From Acidimicrobiales bacterium (GTDB lineage: Bacteria; Actinomycetota; Acidimicrobiia; Acidimicrobiales; JAKAVM01): a DNA stretch of 60,172 nt. The notes below the pieces were generated by a model, which saw nothing but the letters and a program-made list of their open reading frames with translations, ran no database searches and had not been told where the DNA came from. Location: NCBI GenBank assembly GCA_027452005.1, contig DAIDHF010000014.1, positions 1 through 60,172 on the forward strand, in the 5' to 3' direction. How positions within the stretch are numbered: the first letter of the stretch is position 1; each line of letters starts with the position of its first letter. Made by a program: the position numbers and the translations under genes. Of the stretch, positions 1 through 11,145 are shown in pieces.

Positions 1-1544
1 AGGAGCCAGTACCCCAGGCCGTCTGGGGTAGTCGCCATGTTTACGATCGGCTTGTTCAGTTTTAGTCCTTGAGCAAGGGGGGATCCAAAGCTCTGGGCGT
101 CACCGGCGGTTACGACCTGGCCTAGTGAGGTTGCCAGCCAGTATCCTTTCCCGTCCGGGGTTGCGGCGATGGTTACAACCGCCCCCTCAACCGCCTGGCC
201 GGGGGCGATCTGGGGTGCCGATCCAAACGCGTCCACGATCCCGGTTTCTGACACTACCCAGTAACCAGTCCCCGAGTCAGTTCCCACAATTGCCGCGGCA
301 AGGACGGATGTGCCGAAGTTGGAAGGTGACCCATATCCAACTGCGCTCCCGAAGTTATACACTGAACCATTTTGGGCAAGCATCCAGTATCCTGGACTTC
401 CCGAGGGAGATCCGCCAGAAGTCTGAGAAGAACTAGGCAAGCCGAACAGGACTGAATTATTATTGTCTCCGGCCACACAAAACGTCGTACTAGGACACGA
501 TAGTGAATAGATTGAACCCTGTGATTCCACGTTTGTAATAGTCCAGGCGGTCGGACCACCCTGGGGATCGGTGGTTGAGAGTATGTTTCCCTTGGAGTCA
601 GCCCCGAAACACAACGACGGAGCCGGGCAGGAAATTGCGGCAATAAACCCGTCATTTGGAATTGAAATTACCTGCCAGCTCGACAGGGGGACACTCTGGG
701 AACTCGACACGAGTAGGTTGCCAGCACTGTCGCCAGCTATGCACAAAGACGTCGTGGGACACTCTAGACCGGCTATAAAGTTTGACGCGTCCAGATCGCT
801 TGAGGTCCAAGTACCGACCGACCCGGTTGGCTGAGTCGACAACCAGAGGTTTCCGTTGGGGTCGGTCGCGACACATAGCGTAGTTGAAGGACACGCAATT
901 GAGAACAACCCGTTTGTGGGATCGATCAGGGTAGCAGTCCACCTTGAGCTAGGAGCCGCTGGATCGGTTGAATATAGGACGTTCCCGGCACTGTCAGCAA
1001 TAAAGCAGAGTTGCGTTGACGGGCACGAGATATCAAACATCGAGGTTGCCCCGTCTATGTCTTGAACGTTCCATGCCGACAGTCCCCCGGTGGGATTCGT
1101 GGAATATACCAGGTTCCCATTAGCGTCTACGGCCAGGCACAGTAGCGTTGAAGGACACGATATCGAGTAAAGATACGCTGACTGGTCCACCTTCATGACG
1201 GCCCAGGCCGATGAGATTCCTTTAGAGGGATCTGACGAGTAAACCAGGTTTCCATTTGAGTCCACGCCGAAACACAAATCTATTGACGGGCAAGAGAGAG
1301 AATTTATGTTCTTGGTCTTGGCCGTCGCCGGCTGGTTGTCGACCTGGACGGGTGGCGACCACGTCAGGAGGGAACTTACATGTGGACTTGACCGCCCTAC
1401 CTGAGGAGAGACTTGGGCACTTGCGGGTACGACAGGGACAATTATGCCCAACATGACCACTAGGGCCGAGACGAGCACCACTGCGACCCTGTGAACACAA
1501 ACTCTGGAAACCTCCGAGGTCTGCGCACCCGACTGCTTGTTCAA
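1..1544 (-). CDS. secreted Cys-pair/SFGD repeat protein (3' part beyond window)
   Basis: The frame is open from a TTG at 1544 to the left edge, so the C-terminus is missing. The N-terminus has basic residues, a hydrophobic stretch (VAVVLVSALVVMLGIIV) and a VPASA-Q cleavage-like site, so the protein is probably exported. Seven repeats of about 40 residues follow, each with a Cys pair of the form SCPSxxLCxAVDxxGN; seven copies would suit one seven-bladed beta-propeller (inference). The later part switches to GYWxxxxxGxVxxFG repeats; at least three are seen and a fourth is cut off. TTG is chosen because AAGAGG at 1560-1555 is the only good ribosome-binding site, and it overlaps the rpoC stop. 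The gap to rpoC is 14 nt with no terminator, so transcription with rpoC is likely. No enzymatic motif is visible; a surface or adhesion role is a guess. Confidence 0.8.
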   Translation of the reverse strand, partial: MNKQSGAQTSEVSRVCVHRVAVVLVSALVVMLGIIVPVVPASAQVSPQVGRSSPHVSSLLTWSPPVQVDNQPATAKTKNINSLSCPSIDLCFGVDSNGNLVYSSDPSKGISSAWAVMKVDQSAYLYSISCPSTLLCLAVDANGNLVYSTNPTGGLSAWNVQDIDGATSMFDISCPSTQLCFIADSAGNVLYSTDPAAPSSRWTATLIDPTNGLFSIACPSTTLCVATDPNGNLWLSTQPTGSVGTWTSSDLDASNFIAGLECPTTSLCIAGDSAGNLLVSSSQSVPLSSWQVISIPNDGFIAAISCPAPSLCFGADSKGNILSTTDPQGGPTAWTITNVESQGSIYSLSCPSTTFCVAGDNNNSVLFGLPSSSQTSGGSPSGSPGYWMLAQNGSVYNFGSAVGYGSPSNFGTSVLAAAIVGTDSGTGYWVVSETGIVDAFGSAPQIAPGQAVEGAVVTIAATPDGKGYWLATSLGQVVTAGDAQSFGSPLAQGLKLNKPIVNMATTPDGLGYWL

Positions 1545-1558
1545 GGTTGGGTTACCTC

Positions 1559-4500
1559 TTAGCTAAGTCCCCCGGCACCGAACATGTCGGGGTCGTCGTC
1601 AACCGAACCACCGTCTTCAGAAATATCCTCAACGAAAAAACCTTCGGTGGAAGTCGGTTCAAAGCCACCCTCAAATTCACGCTCGCCGAGCCAGACATCT
1701 TCATCTGAAGACGTACTTACCCAGGTCTCACTAGCAGTCTCGGCCCCATCCCACCCATATGACGATGCCTCGACGTCCGAGACGGCCTCTTTGGCTCGCT
1801 GCACGCTTGATCCGAAAGAGTCACTCATTAGCTCCGCGACTGAGCGGTCTGAATCAGAAGCAATTCCAGACTCTCTAAGCCACGAGGCCGCCAGGTCTTC
1901 ACTCTCGGCGTCCTGAGAGGACCAGTAGGTCATCTTCTCGGCCTCCGGGGCATCCATGCCGATGGTTCGATACCTCTCCATTCCAGATCCGGCTGGGATG
2001 AGCTTACCAATAATGATGTTCTCTTTTAGCCCGAGTAATCCGTCTGAACGTCCCTCTATTGCAGCCTCAGTGAGCACCCGGGTGGTCTCTTGGAATGAGG
2101 CCGCCGATAGCCAGGAGTCGGTTGCCAGAGAGGCCTTGGTGATACCCATAAGCTCTGGACGTCCTTCGGCCGGGGTCTTCCCATTCTTGGTCAGGTCACG
2201 ATTTGTCTCTTGGTAGGTGTAAGAGTCAACCCTCTCACCGGGCAAGAACATAGAGTCACCTGATTCAACCACGGCCACCCGACGCAACATCTGCCTGACA
2301 ATTAGCTCAATGTGCTTGTCGTGAATAGACACACCCTGGTCACGGTAGACCTTTTGGACCTCTTCTACGAGATACTGCTGGGTGTCTCGAATCCCCTTGA
2401 TGTCGACCAATTCCTTGGGATCTTTTGGTCCCTCGACAATGGGGTCTCCGGCTGAGATCTCTTGGCCATCTTTTACCTCAAGGTGCGCTCTAGGCCCTAT
2501 CGGGTAGGTCTCCTCGGTGCCGTCGTCAGATATAACCGTAATCTCTCGACTACCATCGTCGGCCTGAACCAGCCTGACTACCCCTGACTTCTTGGCCAAG
2601 ATTGCGGCACCCTTAGGCGTGCGGGCCTCAAAGAGTTCAACCACCCTGGGTAGGCCATGGGTAATATCTTCTCCAGCCACGCCACCTGTGTGGAAGGTTC
2701 TCATGGTCAACTGCGTCCCAGGTTCGCCGATTGACTGGGCCGCTATAACGCCGACGGCCTCACCGAGTTCAATGGGTTTACCAGTTGCAAGGGACTGACC
2801 GTAACAGGTCTTACAGACCCCGTACCGGGCATCGCAGGTAAGAACAGATCGGGTCCGGATTTTAGTGACTGCCGGGTCGTCGCGAAGTTGGACCAGCTCA
2901 CGGTCGGTAATCAGGGTTCCGGTCTCTAGAGTGGCACCACTTGACAACGACACGTCTTCTGCAAGAATCCGACCGTAAATCCTGGTCTCTAGGTAGCTCC
3001 TGTGTCCTGTTTCATCGGGCTTTATATCTTCGATCCAGATTCCCCGGGTTGTCTCGCAGTCATCCTCTCGAACGATTAGCTCTTGGGCCACGTCAACAAG
3101 ACGTCTGGTGAGATACCCGGAGTCGGCCGTACGTAAGGCCGTGTCGGCCAATCCCTTACGAGCACCGTGGGTGGAGATGAAGTACTCCAAAACAGACAGT
3201 CCCTCTCTAAAGGACGACTTGATAGGCCGGGGAATCATCTCTCCGCGTGGGTTAGATACCAGCCCTTTCATCCCGGCAATCTGGCGAATCTGCTGAGAGT
3301 TTCCTCGGGCCCCTGAATCTACCATCATGTCCAGAGGGTTGAAGTCTATGGCTGACAGGGCTGACTCCATGGCCTTTCCAACTTCCGAGTTAGCCGAGGT
3401 CCAAATCTCTACCTCTTTTTGTCGGCGTTCATCGTCGGTTATTACGCCCCGCTTGAACTGGGTTTCGGCTTTTTCTGCCTCTTTCTCGTATCGGTCTAGG
3501 ATCTCTCCCTTGTTCGCAGGGATCTTAACGTCGTCGATAGAAATTGTTAAGCCCGACTGGGTTGCATAGCGAAATCCAAGTTCCTTGATCCGGTCCAGAC
3601 TTTGAGAGACCACGATCTTGGGGTACTGCGACACGATCTCTTCCACGATGGTTCCAATTGGAGTGTTGCGTCTCCCTACGATCTCGTTTACGAACCGAAA
3701 TCCTTGAGGAAGTGCTGTATTGAAGATTACCCTTCCAGGGGTGGTGTCAACGTATATCGAGTCACCCAGCTCTGGCATCTCAAGGGCCTCATGAGCGGTA
3801 TTACCCAAGGTCCCCTCAGGAATATCTACCTTTACAACTGTGGCAATATCTTGACGACCCTCTTCCCAGGCAAGGGTCTTGCCACCGGTAACCCGGACTC
3901 GAATCTTGGCCTGTAGGTCTAGGTCACCCGAGTCAAGTGCGCGCTCGATCTCGTGCAGGTGCCTGAAAACCTTCCCTTCACCATTGGCACCAGGTTTTTC
4001 AATGGTCAGATAGTAGGCCCCAAATACCATGTCGTGGGTGGGAACGGTAATTGGCCTTCCAGTGGCCGGTGACAACACGTTGTTGGCAGACAGCATGAGA
4101 ACCCGGGCCTCGGCCTGGGCCTCGGCTGAGAGGGGAAGGTGTACGGCCATCTGATCTCCATCGAAATCGGCGTTGAACGCCGTGCAAACAAGTGGGTGGA
4201 TCTGAATTGCCTTGCCCTCAACGAGTACGGGCTCAAAGGCCTGGATACCGAGCCGGTGCAGAGTCGGGGCTCGGTTCAAGAGAACCGGATGTTCCTTGAT
4301 GACATCTTCAAGGACGTCCCATACCTGGGGTCGCCGACGCTCAACCATTCGCTTGGCTGACTTAATATTCTGGGCCAGTTCTTGGTCGACCAGCTTTTTC
4401 ATAACAAATGGCTTGAAAAGTTCAAGGGCCATCAGCTTGGGAAGCCCGCACTGGTGCAGCTTGAGGTTAGGACCAACAACGATCACTGACCGGCCTGAGT

Positions 4501-5827
4501 AGTCAACTCGCTTCCCCAGGAGGTTCTGTCGGAATCTTCCCTGCTTGCCTTTAAGCATGTCGGCGAGGGACTTGAGTGGCCTGTTACCCGGACCGGCGAC
4601 CGGCCTACCGCGTCGGCCGTTGTCGAACAGAGCATCTACTGCCTCTTGGAGCATTCGCTTTTCGTTGTTCACGATAATCTCTGGAGCACCTAAGTCAAGG
4701 AGTCTCTTGAGACGGTTGTTCCGGTTTATAACCCGACGATAAAGGTCGTTGAGGTCAGACGTCGCAAAACGTCCACCGTCGAGTTGAACCATTGGCCTTA
4801 GATCTGGCGGGATAACCGGAACGGCATCCAAGATCATGGCCTTGGGATCGTTGACCCGACGGCCATTCTCATCACGTCGGTTAAATGCCGACACGATCTT
4901 AAGGCGCTTGATGGCTTTTTGCTTTCGCTGGACTGACAGGGGGCGGCCACCCTTGGTCGGTTCAATGGCCTCGCGAAGCTTTATCTCCTCCTCGTCAAAG
5001 TCAATTCGATCAATAAGAGAAGCAATTGCCTCGGCCCCCATACCTCCCTCAAAGTACTCCTCGTATCTAAAGGTAAGTTCACGCCAGATAAGCTCATCTT
5101 CAATAATCTTTCGCGCGAATAGGCCAGACAGTTCGTCGAAAGCTCTCCGTGTTAGATCGATCTCAGAATTGGACCGATCGCGTATCGCGGCGATCTCCTT
5201 TTCGGAAGCCCTCTGACGAGCCTTAATCTCGGTGTCTTTTGCGCCAGCCTTTTCCAAGTCGGCCAGCTCACCCTCAAGGGCCTTGAACTTCTTGTCGATG
5301 TCTAGGTCACGTTGCTTGCCTATCTCGTCAAGCTCCTCTAACATCTGGGCTTCAAGACTTGGTAGGTCCTCATGGAGACGGTCCTCGTCTACCCAGGTCA
5401 CCAGGTTGGCGGCAAAGTAGATAACTTTCTCAAGTTGCTTGGCTTTGAGTTCTTCTCGGGGCTGGGTTCCCATCAAGAGATAGGCCAACCAACTCCTCGT
5501 TCCCCTGAGATACCAGATGTGAACCACCGAGGCGGCCAGCTCTATGTGACCCATGCGTTCGCGCCGAACCTTTGACCGGGTTACCTCAACCCCACAGCGC
5601 TCGCAGATGATTCCCTTGAAGCGAACCCGCTTGTACTTGCCGCAGTAGCACTCCCAGTCTTTCATGGGACCAAAAATCTTCTCGCAGAACAACCCGTCCT
5701 TTTCGGGCCTCAGGGTTCTGTAATTGATGGTCTCGGGCTTTTTTACCTCACCGTTGGACCAGGTACGTATTGAGTGTGCCGTGGCCAGGCCAATGCGAAG
5801 CTGATCAAATTCATTTACGTCGATCAA
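1559..5827 (-). CDS. rpoC: DNA-directed RNA polymerase subunit beta'
   Basis: This is the 1422-residue beta' subunit of RNA polymerase, which carries the catalytic Mg2+ site. The N-terminal zinc finger has C60, C62, C75 and C78. The catalytic NADFDGDQM motif is at residues 552-560, with D554, D556 and D558. A second Cys cluster lies further on ([19 protein letters not shown]). The start is TTG at 5827, overlapping the rpoB TGA by 4 nt (TTGA), with GAGGAG upstream, so translation is coupled to rpoB. After the conserved GMERYRTIG segment there is an acidic, Ser-rich tail of roughly 140 residues ending [13 protein letters not shown], longer than the usual short actinobacterial C-terminus. It is followed 14 nt later by a secreted repeat protein, not by rpsL. 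Confidence 0.99.
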   Translation of the reverse strand: MIDVNEFDQLRIGLATAHSIRTWSNGEVKKPETINYRTLRPEKDGLFCEKIFGPMKDWECYCGKYKRVRFKGIICERCGVEVTRSKVRRERMGHIELAASVVHIWYLRGTRSWLAYLLMGTQPREELKAKQLEKVIYFAANLVTWVDEDRLHEDLPSLEAQMLEELDEIGKQRDLDIDKKFKALEGELADLEKAGAKDTEIKARQRASEKEIAAIRDRSNSEIDLTRRAFDELSGLFARKIIEDELIWRELTFRYEEYFEGGMGAEAIASLIDRIDFDEEEIKLREAIEPTKGGRPLSVQRKQKAIKRLKIVSAFNRRDENGRRVNDPKAMILDAVPVIPPDLRPMVQLDGGRFATSDLNDLYRRVINRNNRLKRLLDLGAPEIIVNNEKRMLQEAVDALFDNGRRGRPVAGPGNRPLKSLADMLKGKQGRFRQNLLGKRVDYSGRSVIVVGPNLKLHQCGLPKLMALELFKPFVMKKLVDQELAQNIKSAKRMVERRRPQVWDVLEDVIKEHPVLLNRAPTLHRLGIQAFEPVLVEGKAIQIHPLVCTAFNADFDGDQMAVHLPLSAEAQAEARVLMLSANNVLSPATGRPITVPTHDMVFGAYYLTIEKPGANGEGKVFRHLHEIERALDSGDLDLQAKIRVRVTGGKTLAWEEGRQDIATVVKVDIPEGTLGNTAHEALEMPELGDSIYVDTTPGRVIFNTALPQGFRFVNEIVGRRNTPIGTIVEEIVSQYPKIVVSQSLDRIKELGFRYATQSGLTISIDDVKIPANKGEILDRYEKEAEKAETQFKRGVITDDERRQKEVEIWTSANSEVGKAMESALSAIDFNPLDMMVDSGARGNSQQIRQIAGMKGLVSNPRGEMIPRPIKSSFREGLSVLEYFISTHGARKGLADTALRTADSGYLTRRLVDVAQELIVREDDCETTRGIWIEDIKPDETGHRSYLETRIYGRILAEDVSLSSGATLETGTLITDRELVQLRDDPAVTKIRTRSVLTCDARYGVCKTCYGQSLATGKPIELGEAVGVIAAQSIGEPGTQLTMRTFHTGGVAGEDITHGLPRVVELFEARTPKGAAILAKKSGVVRLVQADDGSREITVISDDGTEETYPIGPRAHLEVKDGQEISAGDPIVEGPKDPKELVDIKGIRDTQQYLVEEVQKVYRDQGVSIHDKHIELIVRQMLRRVAVVESGDSMFLPGERVDSYTYQETNRDLTKNGKTPAEGRPELMGITKASLATDSWLSAASFQETTRVLTEAAIEGRSDGLLGLKENIIIGKLIPAGSGMERYRTIGMDAPEAEKMTYWSSQDAESEDLAASWLRESGIASDSDRSVAELMSDSFGSSVQRAKEAVSDVEASSYGWDGAETASETWVSTSSDEDVWLGEREFEGGFEPTSTEGFFVEDISEDGGSVDDDPDMFGAGGLS

Positions 5828-8800
5828 CGAAAGCTCCTCTCGCTAAGCCGTCGGGCGTCCTCTTCATCCGATCCCCTCTCAGGGCGCGAAATGTCGATTC
5901 CAAGTTCCTCGGCGGTTCTATACACGTCTTCGTCTAGCTCTCTCATCTCGATCTCCTCCCCAGAACGGGACATGACCTCGACATTGAGACACAAGGCCTG
6001 CATCTCCTTTATTAGAACCTTGAAACTCTCTGGAATTCCAGGTTCAGGAATATTGTCACCCTTGACAATGGCCTCGTACACCTTTACCCTTCCAAGCACG
6101 TCGTCAGACTTAATCGTTAGCAGTTCCTGGAGGGCGTACGCGGCACCGTAGGCCTCAAGAGCCCAGACCTCCATCTCGCCGAATCGCTGGCCACCAAATT
6201 GAGCCTTCCCACCAAGGGGTTGTTGGGTGATCATCGAGTACGGTCCGGTTGACCGGGCGTGAATCTTGTCATCAACAAGGTGCGCCAACTTCAAGATGTA
6301 CACGTACCCCACGCTGATCTTCTTGTCGTATTGCTCTCCGGTTCGACCGTTATATAGGACTACCTTCCCGTCGTTTTCAATCTGGCGTTCTACATCGTCC
6401 ATGGCCGAGTCCGATTTGAGGGTTTCAAAGATCCTCTTGATCGGGGGCTTTGTTGATGTCTCGTCCTCCTCATCCCACTTGGCCCCATCGAAGACAGGTG
6501 TGGAAATCCAAACTTCTGGCTCTGTCCTGGGTCTCGTCTTTCGATACACCGACGGTGGCTCTTTTGTCACACCGTCATCTAGCCATCCCCAGCGAGCCGC
6601 GTAACCCAGGTGGGATTCAAGTACCTGGCCCACATTCATCCGGCTCGGCACACCCAGGGGATTCAAAATAATGTCTACCGGGGTCCCGTCAGCAAGGTGG
6701 GGCATGTCCTCAATAGGGAGTATCTTGGAGATGACACCTTTATTCCCGTGCCTCCCAGCAAGTTTATCACCTTCAGATATTTTTCTTTTTTGAGCCACGT
6801 AGACTCTAACGAGTTCGTTAACCCCTGGAGGCAGTTCATGTGAGTCATCTCGAGAAAATACCTTGACGTCAATTACCTTACCTGACTCGCCGTGAGGAAC
6901 TTTTAGTGAGGTGTCTCGAACTTCTCGGGCTTTCTCGCCGAAAATTGCCCTCAAGAGTCGCTCCTCCGGGGTAAGTTCGGTCTCACCCTTGGGGGTCACC
7001 TTGCCTACCAAGACGTCACCCGCCCCAACTTCGGCGCCTACCCTGATAATTCCTCGATCGTCTAAGTCTGCCAGTATGTCCTCGGAAAGATTCGGGATAT
7101 CTCTAGTAATTTCCTCGGCTCCAAGCTTTGTGTCGCGAGCATCCACTTCGTGTTCTTCTATGTGGATTGAGGTCAACACGTCGTCTCTCACTAGACGCTC
7201 TGAGATTATAATTGCGTCCTCGTAGTTATACCCCTCCCAAGGCATAAATGCGACCAGGAGGTTCTTGCCTAACGCAATCTCGCCGTTGTGAGTGGCAGGT
7301 CCATCTGATAGAACCATTCCCGCCTTAACCAAGTCTCCCTGGTTGACCAGTACCTTCTGGTTAACGCACGTGTTCTGATTTGACCGCGAGAACTTAGAAA
7401 GACGATAGGTCTTCCTTCCCAGGGCAAGTCCAATTGAGCTTTGTTGCCCGGCGTCATAATCCACCACGATATGGTCTGCCGTAACCTCAGCAACTTTTCC
7501 ATTGCCTTCGGCGACAATAACATCACCAGCGTCGATGGCGACACGGGACTCAATACCGGTGCCAACATAAGGGGCCTCTGGAACCAAAAGCGGGACGGCC
7601 TGTTTTTGCATGTTGGCACCCATGAGGGCCCGGTTGGCATCGTCGTGTTCAACGAAGGGGATCAGGGCCGTAGAAACCGAGACTATCTGCTTTGGCGACA
7701 CGTCCATGAGGTCAACCTCTTGGGGGGCCACATAGTCGACCTCACTGGTGGTTCCGTACGCGCTCGATCCGGCTCCCATGCGGACACCCGCTCCTTGAGG
7801 TCCACGGCGGACCAAGACCTTTTCCCCGGTAAAGTTTCCGTCTTTGTCCAACTCGGCGTTCGCCTGGGCAATGATATGGTCTTCCTCCTCATCGGCCGCC
7901 AGATAGACGATTTCATCTGTAACCCGGCCCTTTAGAACCTTGCGATAAGGGGTCTCGATAAATCCAAAGCTGTTCACTCGGGCATAGCTGGCCAACGAGC
8001 CGATCAGTCCAATGTTTGGGCCCTCGGGGGTCTCAATCGGGCACATCCGACCATAGTGAGAGGTATGGACGTCACGAACCTCGAACCCTGCTCGCTCGCG
8101 TGACAGGCCTCCTGGCCCTAGAGCCGAAAGTCTTCTCTTGTGTGCGAGCCCAGACAAGGGATTGTTTTGATCCATGAACTGGCTGAGCTGGCTGGTTCCA
8201 AAGAACTCCTTGACCGAGGCCACGACCGGTCGGATGTTGATCAAGGTCTGAGGGGTAATGGCCTCCACGTCCTGGGTGGTCATTCTCTCTCTAACGACCC
8301 TCTCCATTCGCGATAATCCAACCCGAACCTGATTTTGGATGAGTTCACCAACACTCCTAATTCGACGGTTGGCAAAATGGTCTTGATCGTCTAGACGATA
8401 CCCCGACTCGCCAGCCACTAAGTGAAGCATATAGGTCGCCGAGGCCAAGATTTCTGACGGGGACAGAACAGACTGTCCTTCCTTGGGCCTTTCAAGATCA
8501 ATCTTGAGAATCTTAGAGATCTTCTCGATTTCGGGTCCCAGCTTTCGGTCAAGCTTATAGCGCCCAACCCTGGTTAGATCGTACCGTTTGGAATTGAAGA
8601 ATCCGCTTTCAAAATATATTCTAGCGGCCTCCAAGGCGGGAGGTTCGCCCGGTCGAACCCGTTTGTAAATTTCAACCAGAGCGTCGTCCTTAGTCGGGGC
8701 CAGGTTGCGATCCTTTTCCCATTGCTTCTCAAGAAATGAAAAGTGAGACGCAAAACGATTTAGGAATGCCTCGTCATCGTATCCAAGTGCCCTTATAAGA

Positions 8801-9393
8801 GTAAATATCGAGATACGACGTTTCCGAGCAATTCGTGATCCGGCCGTGATATCTCGCCCTGGCTTTACCTCAACGTCAAACTCAATCCACTCGCCGCGAT
8901 AAGGATGAATCGTCCCGGTAACCACAGCCTTGCCATCACGGCCCGGTTGAAAAATAACCCCGGGTGATCGAACGAGCTGAGAGACAACTACCCTCTCGGT
9001 CCCGTTGACTATAAAGGTTCCCTTCTCGGTCATCATGGGGAAGTCCCCCATGAACACGGTCTGCTCTTTTATCTCGCCGGTGGAGGCGTTCATAAAGCGT
9101 GACCTGACAAATATAGGGGCCGCGTAGGTCATGTCCTTCTCGCGGCACTCTTCGATGGAAAACTTCGGTGGGGGCCTCAGATCTGGATCGCTTGGATCGA
9201 ACTCCAGCTCGAGACGCAACTGACCCGTAAAGTCCTCAATCGGGCTGATGTCCCGAAATGTCTCAGCCAGCCCGTTCTCCAAGAACCACTTGAATGAATC
9301 ACGCTGTATTGACAACAGGTCGGGTAACGGAAGAATTTCTTCCAGATTGGCGAAGGAAAAACGCTCCGGGGTTATTGAGCGGGTCGGCAACAC
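5824..9393 (-). CDS. rpoB: DNA-directed RNA polymerase subunit beta
   Basis: This is the 1189-residue beta subunit, which forms the active-site cleft with beta'. The rifampicin-binding segment ([15 protein letters not shown], about residue 398 onward) has the usual sensitive residues D408, H418 and S423. The conserved [17 protein letters not shown] segment follows it. The C-terminal part contains [21 protein letters not shown]. The start is GTG at 9393 with GAGGAG just upstream. It overlaps rpoC by 4 nt and is separated from rplL by 290 bp, which holds a candidate promoter. No insertion or loss is apparent compared with actinobacterial RpoB. Confidence 0.99.
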   Translation of the reverse strand: MLPTRSITPERFSFANLEEILPLPDLLSIQRDSFKWFLENGLAETFRDISPIEDFTGQLRLELEFDPSDPDLRPPPKFSIEECREKDMTYAAPIFVRSRFMNASTGEIKEQTVFMGDFPMMTEKGTFIVNGTERVVVSQLVRSPGVIFQPGRDGKAVVTGTIHPYRGEWIEFDVEVKPGRDITAGSRIARKRRISIFTLIRALGYDDEAFLNRFASHFSFLEKQWEKDRNLAPTKDDALVEIYKRVRPGEPPALEAARIYFESGFFNSKRYDLTRVGRYKLDRKLGPEIEKISKILKIDLERPKEGQSVLSPSEILASATYMLHLVAGESGYRLDDQDHFANRRIRSVGELIQNQVRVGLSRMERVVRERMTTQDVEAITPQTLINIRPVVASVKEFFGTSQLSQFMDQNNPLSGLAHKRRLSALGPGGLSRERAGFEVRDVHTSHYGRMCPIETPEGPNIGLIGSLASYARVNSFGFIETPYRKVLKGRVTDEIVYLAADEEEDHIIAQANAELDKDGNFTGEKVLVRRGPQGAGVRMGAGSSAYGTTSEVDYVAPQEVDLMDVSPKQIVSVSTALIPFVEHDDANRALMGANMQKQAVPLLVPEAPYVGTGIESRVAIDAGDVIVAEGNGKVAEVTADHIVVDYDAGQQSSIGLALGRKTYRLSKFSRSNQNTCVNQKVLVNQGDLVKAGMVLSDGPATHNGEIALGKNLLVAFMPWEGYNYEDAIIISERLVRDDVLTSIHIEEHEVDARDTKLGAEEITRDIPNLSEDILADLDDRGIIRVGAEVGAGDVLVGKVTPKGETELTPEERLLRAIFGEKAREVRDTSLKVPHGESGKVIDVKVFSRDDSHELPPGVNELVRVYVAQKRKISEGDKLAGRHGNKGVISKILPIEDMPHLADGTPVDIILNPLGVPSRMNVGQVLESHLGYAARWGWLDDGVTKEPPSVYRKTRPRTEPEVWISTPVFDGAKWDEEDETSTKPPIKRIFETLKSDSAMDDVERQIENDGKVVLYNGRTGEQYDKKISVGYVYILKLAHLVDDKIHARSTGPYSMITQQPLGGKAQFGGQRFGEMEVWALEAYGAAYALQELLTIKSDDVLGRVKVYEAIVKGDNIPEPGIPESFKVLIKEMQALCLNVEVMSRSGEEIEMRELDEDVYRTAEELGIDISRPERGSDEEDARRLSERSFR

Positions 9394-9642
9394 ACAACTC
9401 CTCGTCGATCGTAGTAGTCAGATGCAGAGCCTTCTGCGTGCTGTAACGCATTCTTATTCAGTCCAGCTTGGGGCTGGATGAGAGTTCGCCTATCAGTCGG
9501 CAAAAAGCTACTTGCTGTAACCAGGGCATGACTCTCCACAGGCGCGTTAGTTACGTGCGAAGAGAAGAGGAGCCACGGCAAGGATCAACTATATCAACCG
9601 CCCTCGGGCGCGTGCAACTCGGGCTCACCAAGTGCCGACTTT

Positions 9643-9671
9643 AGAGTAAATCTAACTTCGGCACCAGTCAA
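9643..9671 (-). promoter_or_regulatory. candidate rpoBC promoter in the rplL-rpoB spacer
   Basis: On the minus strand TTGACT (9671-9666) lies 17 nt before TACTCT (9648-9643), a plausible sigma-70-type pair. It sits just after the rplL stop and about 250 bp before rpoB. A second promoter here would let rpoBC be expressed separately from the ribosomal proteins. The rest of the 9394-9683 spacer holds only a short TCCAGC/GCTGGA hairpin near 9460-9480 and no reading frame that looks real. Confidence 0.4.
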
Positions 9672-9683
9672 GCATTTTTGTAT

Positions 9684-10070
9684 TTATTTGACCTCGACGG
9701 TAGCTCCGGCCTCCTCTAGCTGGGCTTTTGCCTTTTCGGCGTCTTCTTTGGAGACCTTTTCAAGGACCGGTTTTGGAGCTGCATCTACGAGATCCTTGGC
9801 CTCTTTTAGCCCGAGGCTGGTAAGAGCACGTACTTCCTTGATCACCTGGATCTTCTTTTCGCCAGCGCCGGTCAAGATAACGTCGAACTTGGTCTGCTCG
9901 GCGGCGGCTTCGCCACCACCATCTCCCCCGCCAGCTGCAGCCGGTGCGGCAACGGCCACAGGGGCGGCGGCGGTTACCCCGAACTTCTCCTCAAATTCTT
10001 TTAGGAGCTCTGAGAGCTCCAGGACTGTCATGGAGGCAATTCCGTCTAGTATTTCTTGCTTTGTTGGCAT
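9684..10070 (-). CDS. rplL: 50S ribosomal protein L7/L12
   Basis: A 128-residue L7/L12 stalk protein, which recruits translation GTPases to the ribosome. The N-terminal dimerisation region ([20 protein letters not shown]) is followed by an Ala/Gly-rich hinge with a GGGDGGGE stretch. The C-terminal globular domain has the conserved [21 protein letters not shown] and [14 protein letters not shown] segments. The start is ATG with GAAAGGAAA upstream. It lies 24 nt after rplJ, so L10 and L12 are co-expressed as the stalk pair. The family length is normal. Confidence 0.98.
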   Translation of the reverse strand: MPTKQEILDGIASMTVLELSELLKEFEEKFGVTAAAPVAVAAPAAAGGGDGGGEAAAEQTKFDVILTGAGEKKIQVIKEVRALTSLGLKEAKDLVDAAPKPVLEKVSKEDAEKAKAQLEEAGATVEVK

Positions 10071-10094
10071 ATATTTTCCTTTCTCGTTGAGTTT

Positions 10095-10799
10095 TTAGAG
10101 TTGGTCTGGCTGAGCGTCTTGCTGGGCACCCTCGGCAGGGTCGACACTCTCGTCGGGGCTGTCCGAATTGACTGATTCTTCAACCGAGTCCTGAGTTAAC
10201 CCGGCTGACTGTGAAGATTCTGCGGTCTGTGAGTTCGTACCGCCATCAGCTACGGGGTCAGTTCCGCTTGAATCAAGCGAGGCCCGATTATCGATTAACG
10301 CTTGAATTAGTCCGGCGAACTGCTGGATGGGGGCCTGGAGGAGTCCGGCGAACTGCTGGATGGGGGCCTGGAGGAGTCCGGCCAGTTTCGCCAACATCAC
10401 AGCGCGGGGCTCTAGATTCGCGATCTTTTGGGCATCTTGTCCAGAAAGAACCCGCCCGTCTAGGATTCCCCCTTTCAATACCAAGGCCGGGTTGGATCTG
10501 GCAAAGTCCCGTATGGCCCTGGCAACCTGGGCGATATCGTCTCTTACAAACGCCAACGCCGTGGGACCGTTGAGCATGTCGTCGAGTTCAGCCGACTCAA
10601 ATTCCTTGGTCGCAATCTTGACCAAGGTGTTCTTGTAGACCTTGTAGTCGCCTCCCAACTCAGCCAGCTTGCCCCTAAGTTGGGCCAGGTCTGCAACACT
10701 GAGACCTCGATACTCGGTCAGGAGAACCCCTTGACTAGATTCAAGACGTCCTCTAACGTCGTCAACGACGGCGACCTTCTCGGGTCTTGGATTGTCCAC
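10095..10799 (-). CDS. rplJ: 50S ribosomal protein L10 with extended C-terminus
   Basis: L10 anchors the L7/L12 dimers to the ribosome. GTG at 10799 is preferred because AGGAGA lies 4 nt upstream, and this start leaves the upstream leader RNA untranslated; a longer frame upstream lacks L10 similarity. The product is 234 residues against roughly 170-180 for most bacterial L10. The core (VLLTEYRGLSVADLAQLR, YKVYKNTLVKIA) is standard. The C-terminal helix that binds L12 contains a tandem duplication of FAGLLQAPIQQ from an exact 33-bp repeat. It is followed by about 65 Ser/Asp/Glu/Gln-rich, probably disordered residues. Both changes could alter L12 binding (inference). Confidence 0.97.
   Translation of the reverse strand: MDNPRPEKVAVVDDVRGRLESSQGVLLTEYRGLSVADLAQLRGKLAELGGDYKVYKNTLVKIATKEFESAELDDMLNGPTALAFVRDDIAQVARAIRDFARSNPALVLKGGILDGRVLSGQDAQKIANLEPRAVMLAKLAGLLQAPIQQFAGLLQAPIQQFAGLIQALIDNRASLDSSGTDPVADGGTNSQTAESSQSAGLTQDSVEESVNSDSPDESVDPAEGAQQDAQPDQL
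10309..10381 (-). repeat. 33-bp tandem repeat in rplJ
   Basis: Two exact 33-bp copies (10309-10341 and 10342-10374) and the first 7 bp of a third. They encode the 11-residue unit FAGLLQAPIQQ in the L12-binding helix of L10. The unit length keeps frame and is close to three helical turns. Exact identity of the copies implies a recent duplication. Confidence 0.9.
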
Positions 10800-10845
10800 G
10801 GTGTCTCCTAGTCTGTGATTCTTGAGTTGCGTTCTTCTAGCAATC

Positions 10846-10960
10846 TCCAAGGAAATCCGGACACGCGGGCACAGGTTACACTCTGCCTTGGTCCCTCGTC
10901 AGGTGAGGTTTCCCTCGTTACTGACACCCCATTAAGTGGTGCCAACCGGATTTCTTCGGA
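10846..10960 (-). ncRNA. ribosomal L10 leader (autoregulatory mRNA structure)
   Basis: Upstream of rplJ the minus strand has a long-range 9-bp pairing, GAAATCCGG (near 10954-10946) with CCGGATTTC (10860-10852). It encloses a hairpin GGCACC/GGTGTC around 10925-10944. This position and shape fit the L10 leader that binds the L10-L12 complex for feedback control. The gene-free stretch from rplJ to rplA (10800-11145, 346 bp) therefore holds this leader and, closer to rplA, a terminator. Assignment rests on position and pairing only; a covariance search was not possible. Confidence 0.5.
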
Positions 10961-11050
10961 AGCAAGTTCTGCTGGGTTGACTTTAGTCGGGCAGGCCCAG
11001 ACTCGTCCAATTGCCACGCCACACCGTTCCTAGAGCTAGGTCTCCTACGG

Positions 11051-11079
11051 AAAAACCGGAGCCCCTTATAGGCTCTGGT
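11051..11079 (-). terminator. intrinsic terminator/attenuator after rplA
   Basis: The minus strand reads ACCAGAGCC, a 7-nt loop, then GGCTCCGGT followed by five T. The stem is 9 bp with one mismatch. It lies about 70 bp after the rplA stop, so it would end or attenuate rplK-rplA transcripts before rplJ. Confidence 0.7.
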
Positions 11080-11145
11080 GAACTGAAGCCACTACGGCTG
11101 GTCCAAAAACTACCGGACTGAAAATTCTCCTCGGGAAACCCTGGC

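Noticed and set aside
1559-9393. Many open frames on the plus strand opposite rpoB and rpoC
   Set aside because: They are antisense shadows of strongly conserved genes, with no ribosome-binding sites, no family resemblance and Ser/Arg-rich compositions typical of reversed coding sequence.
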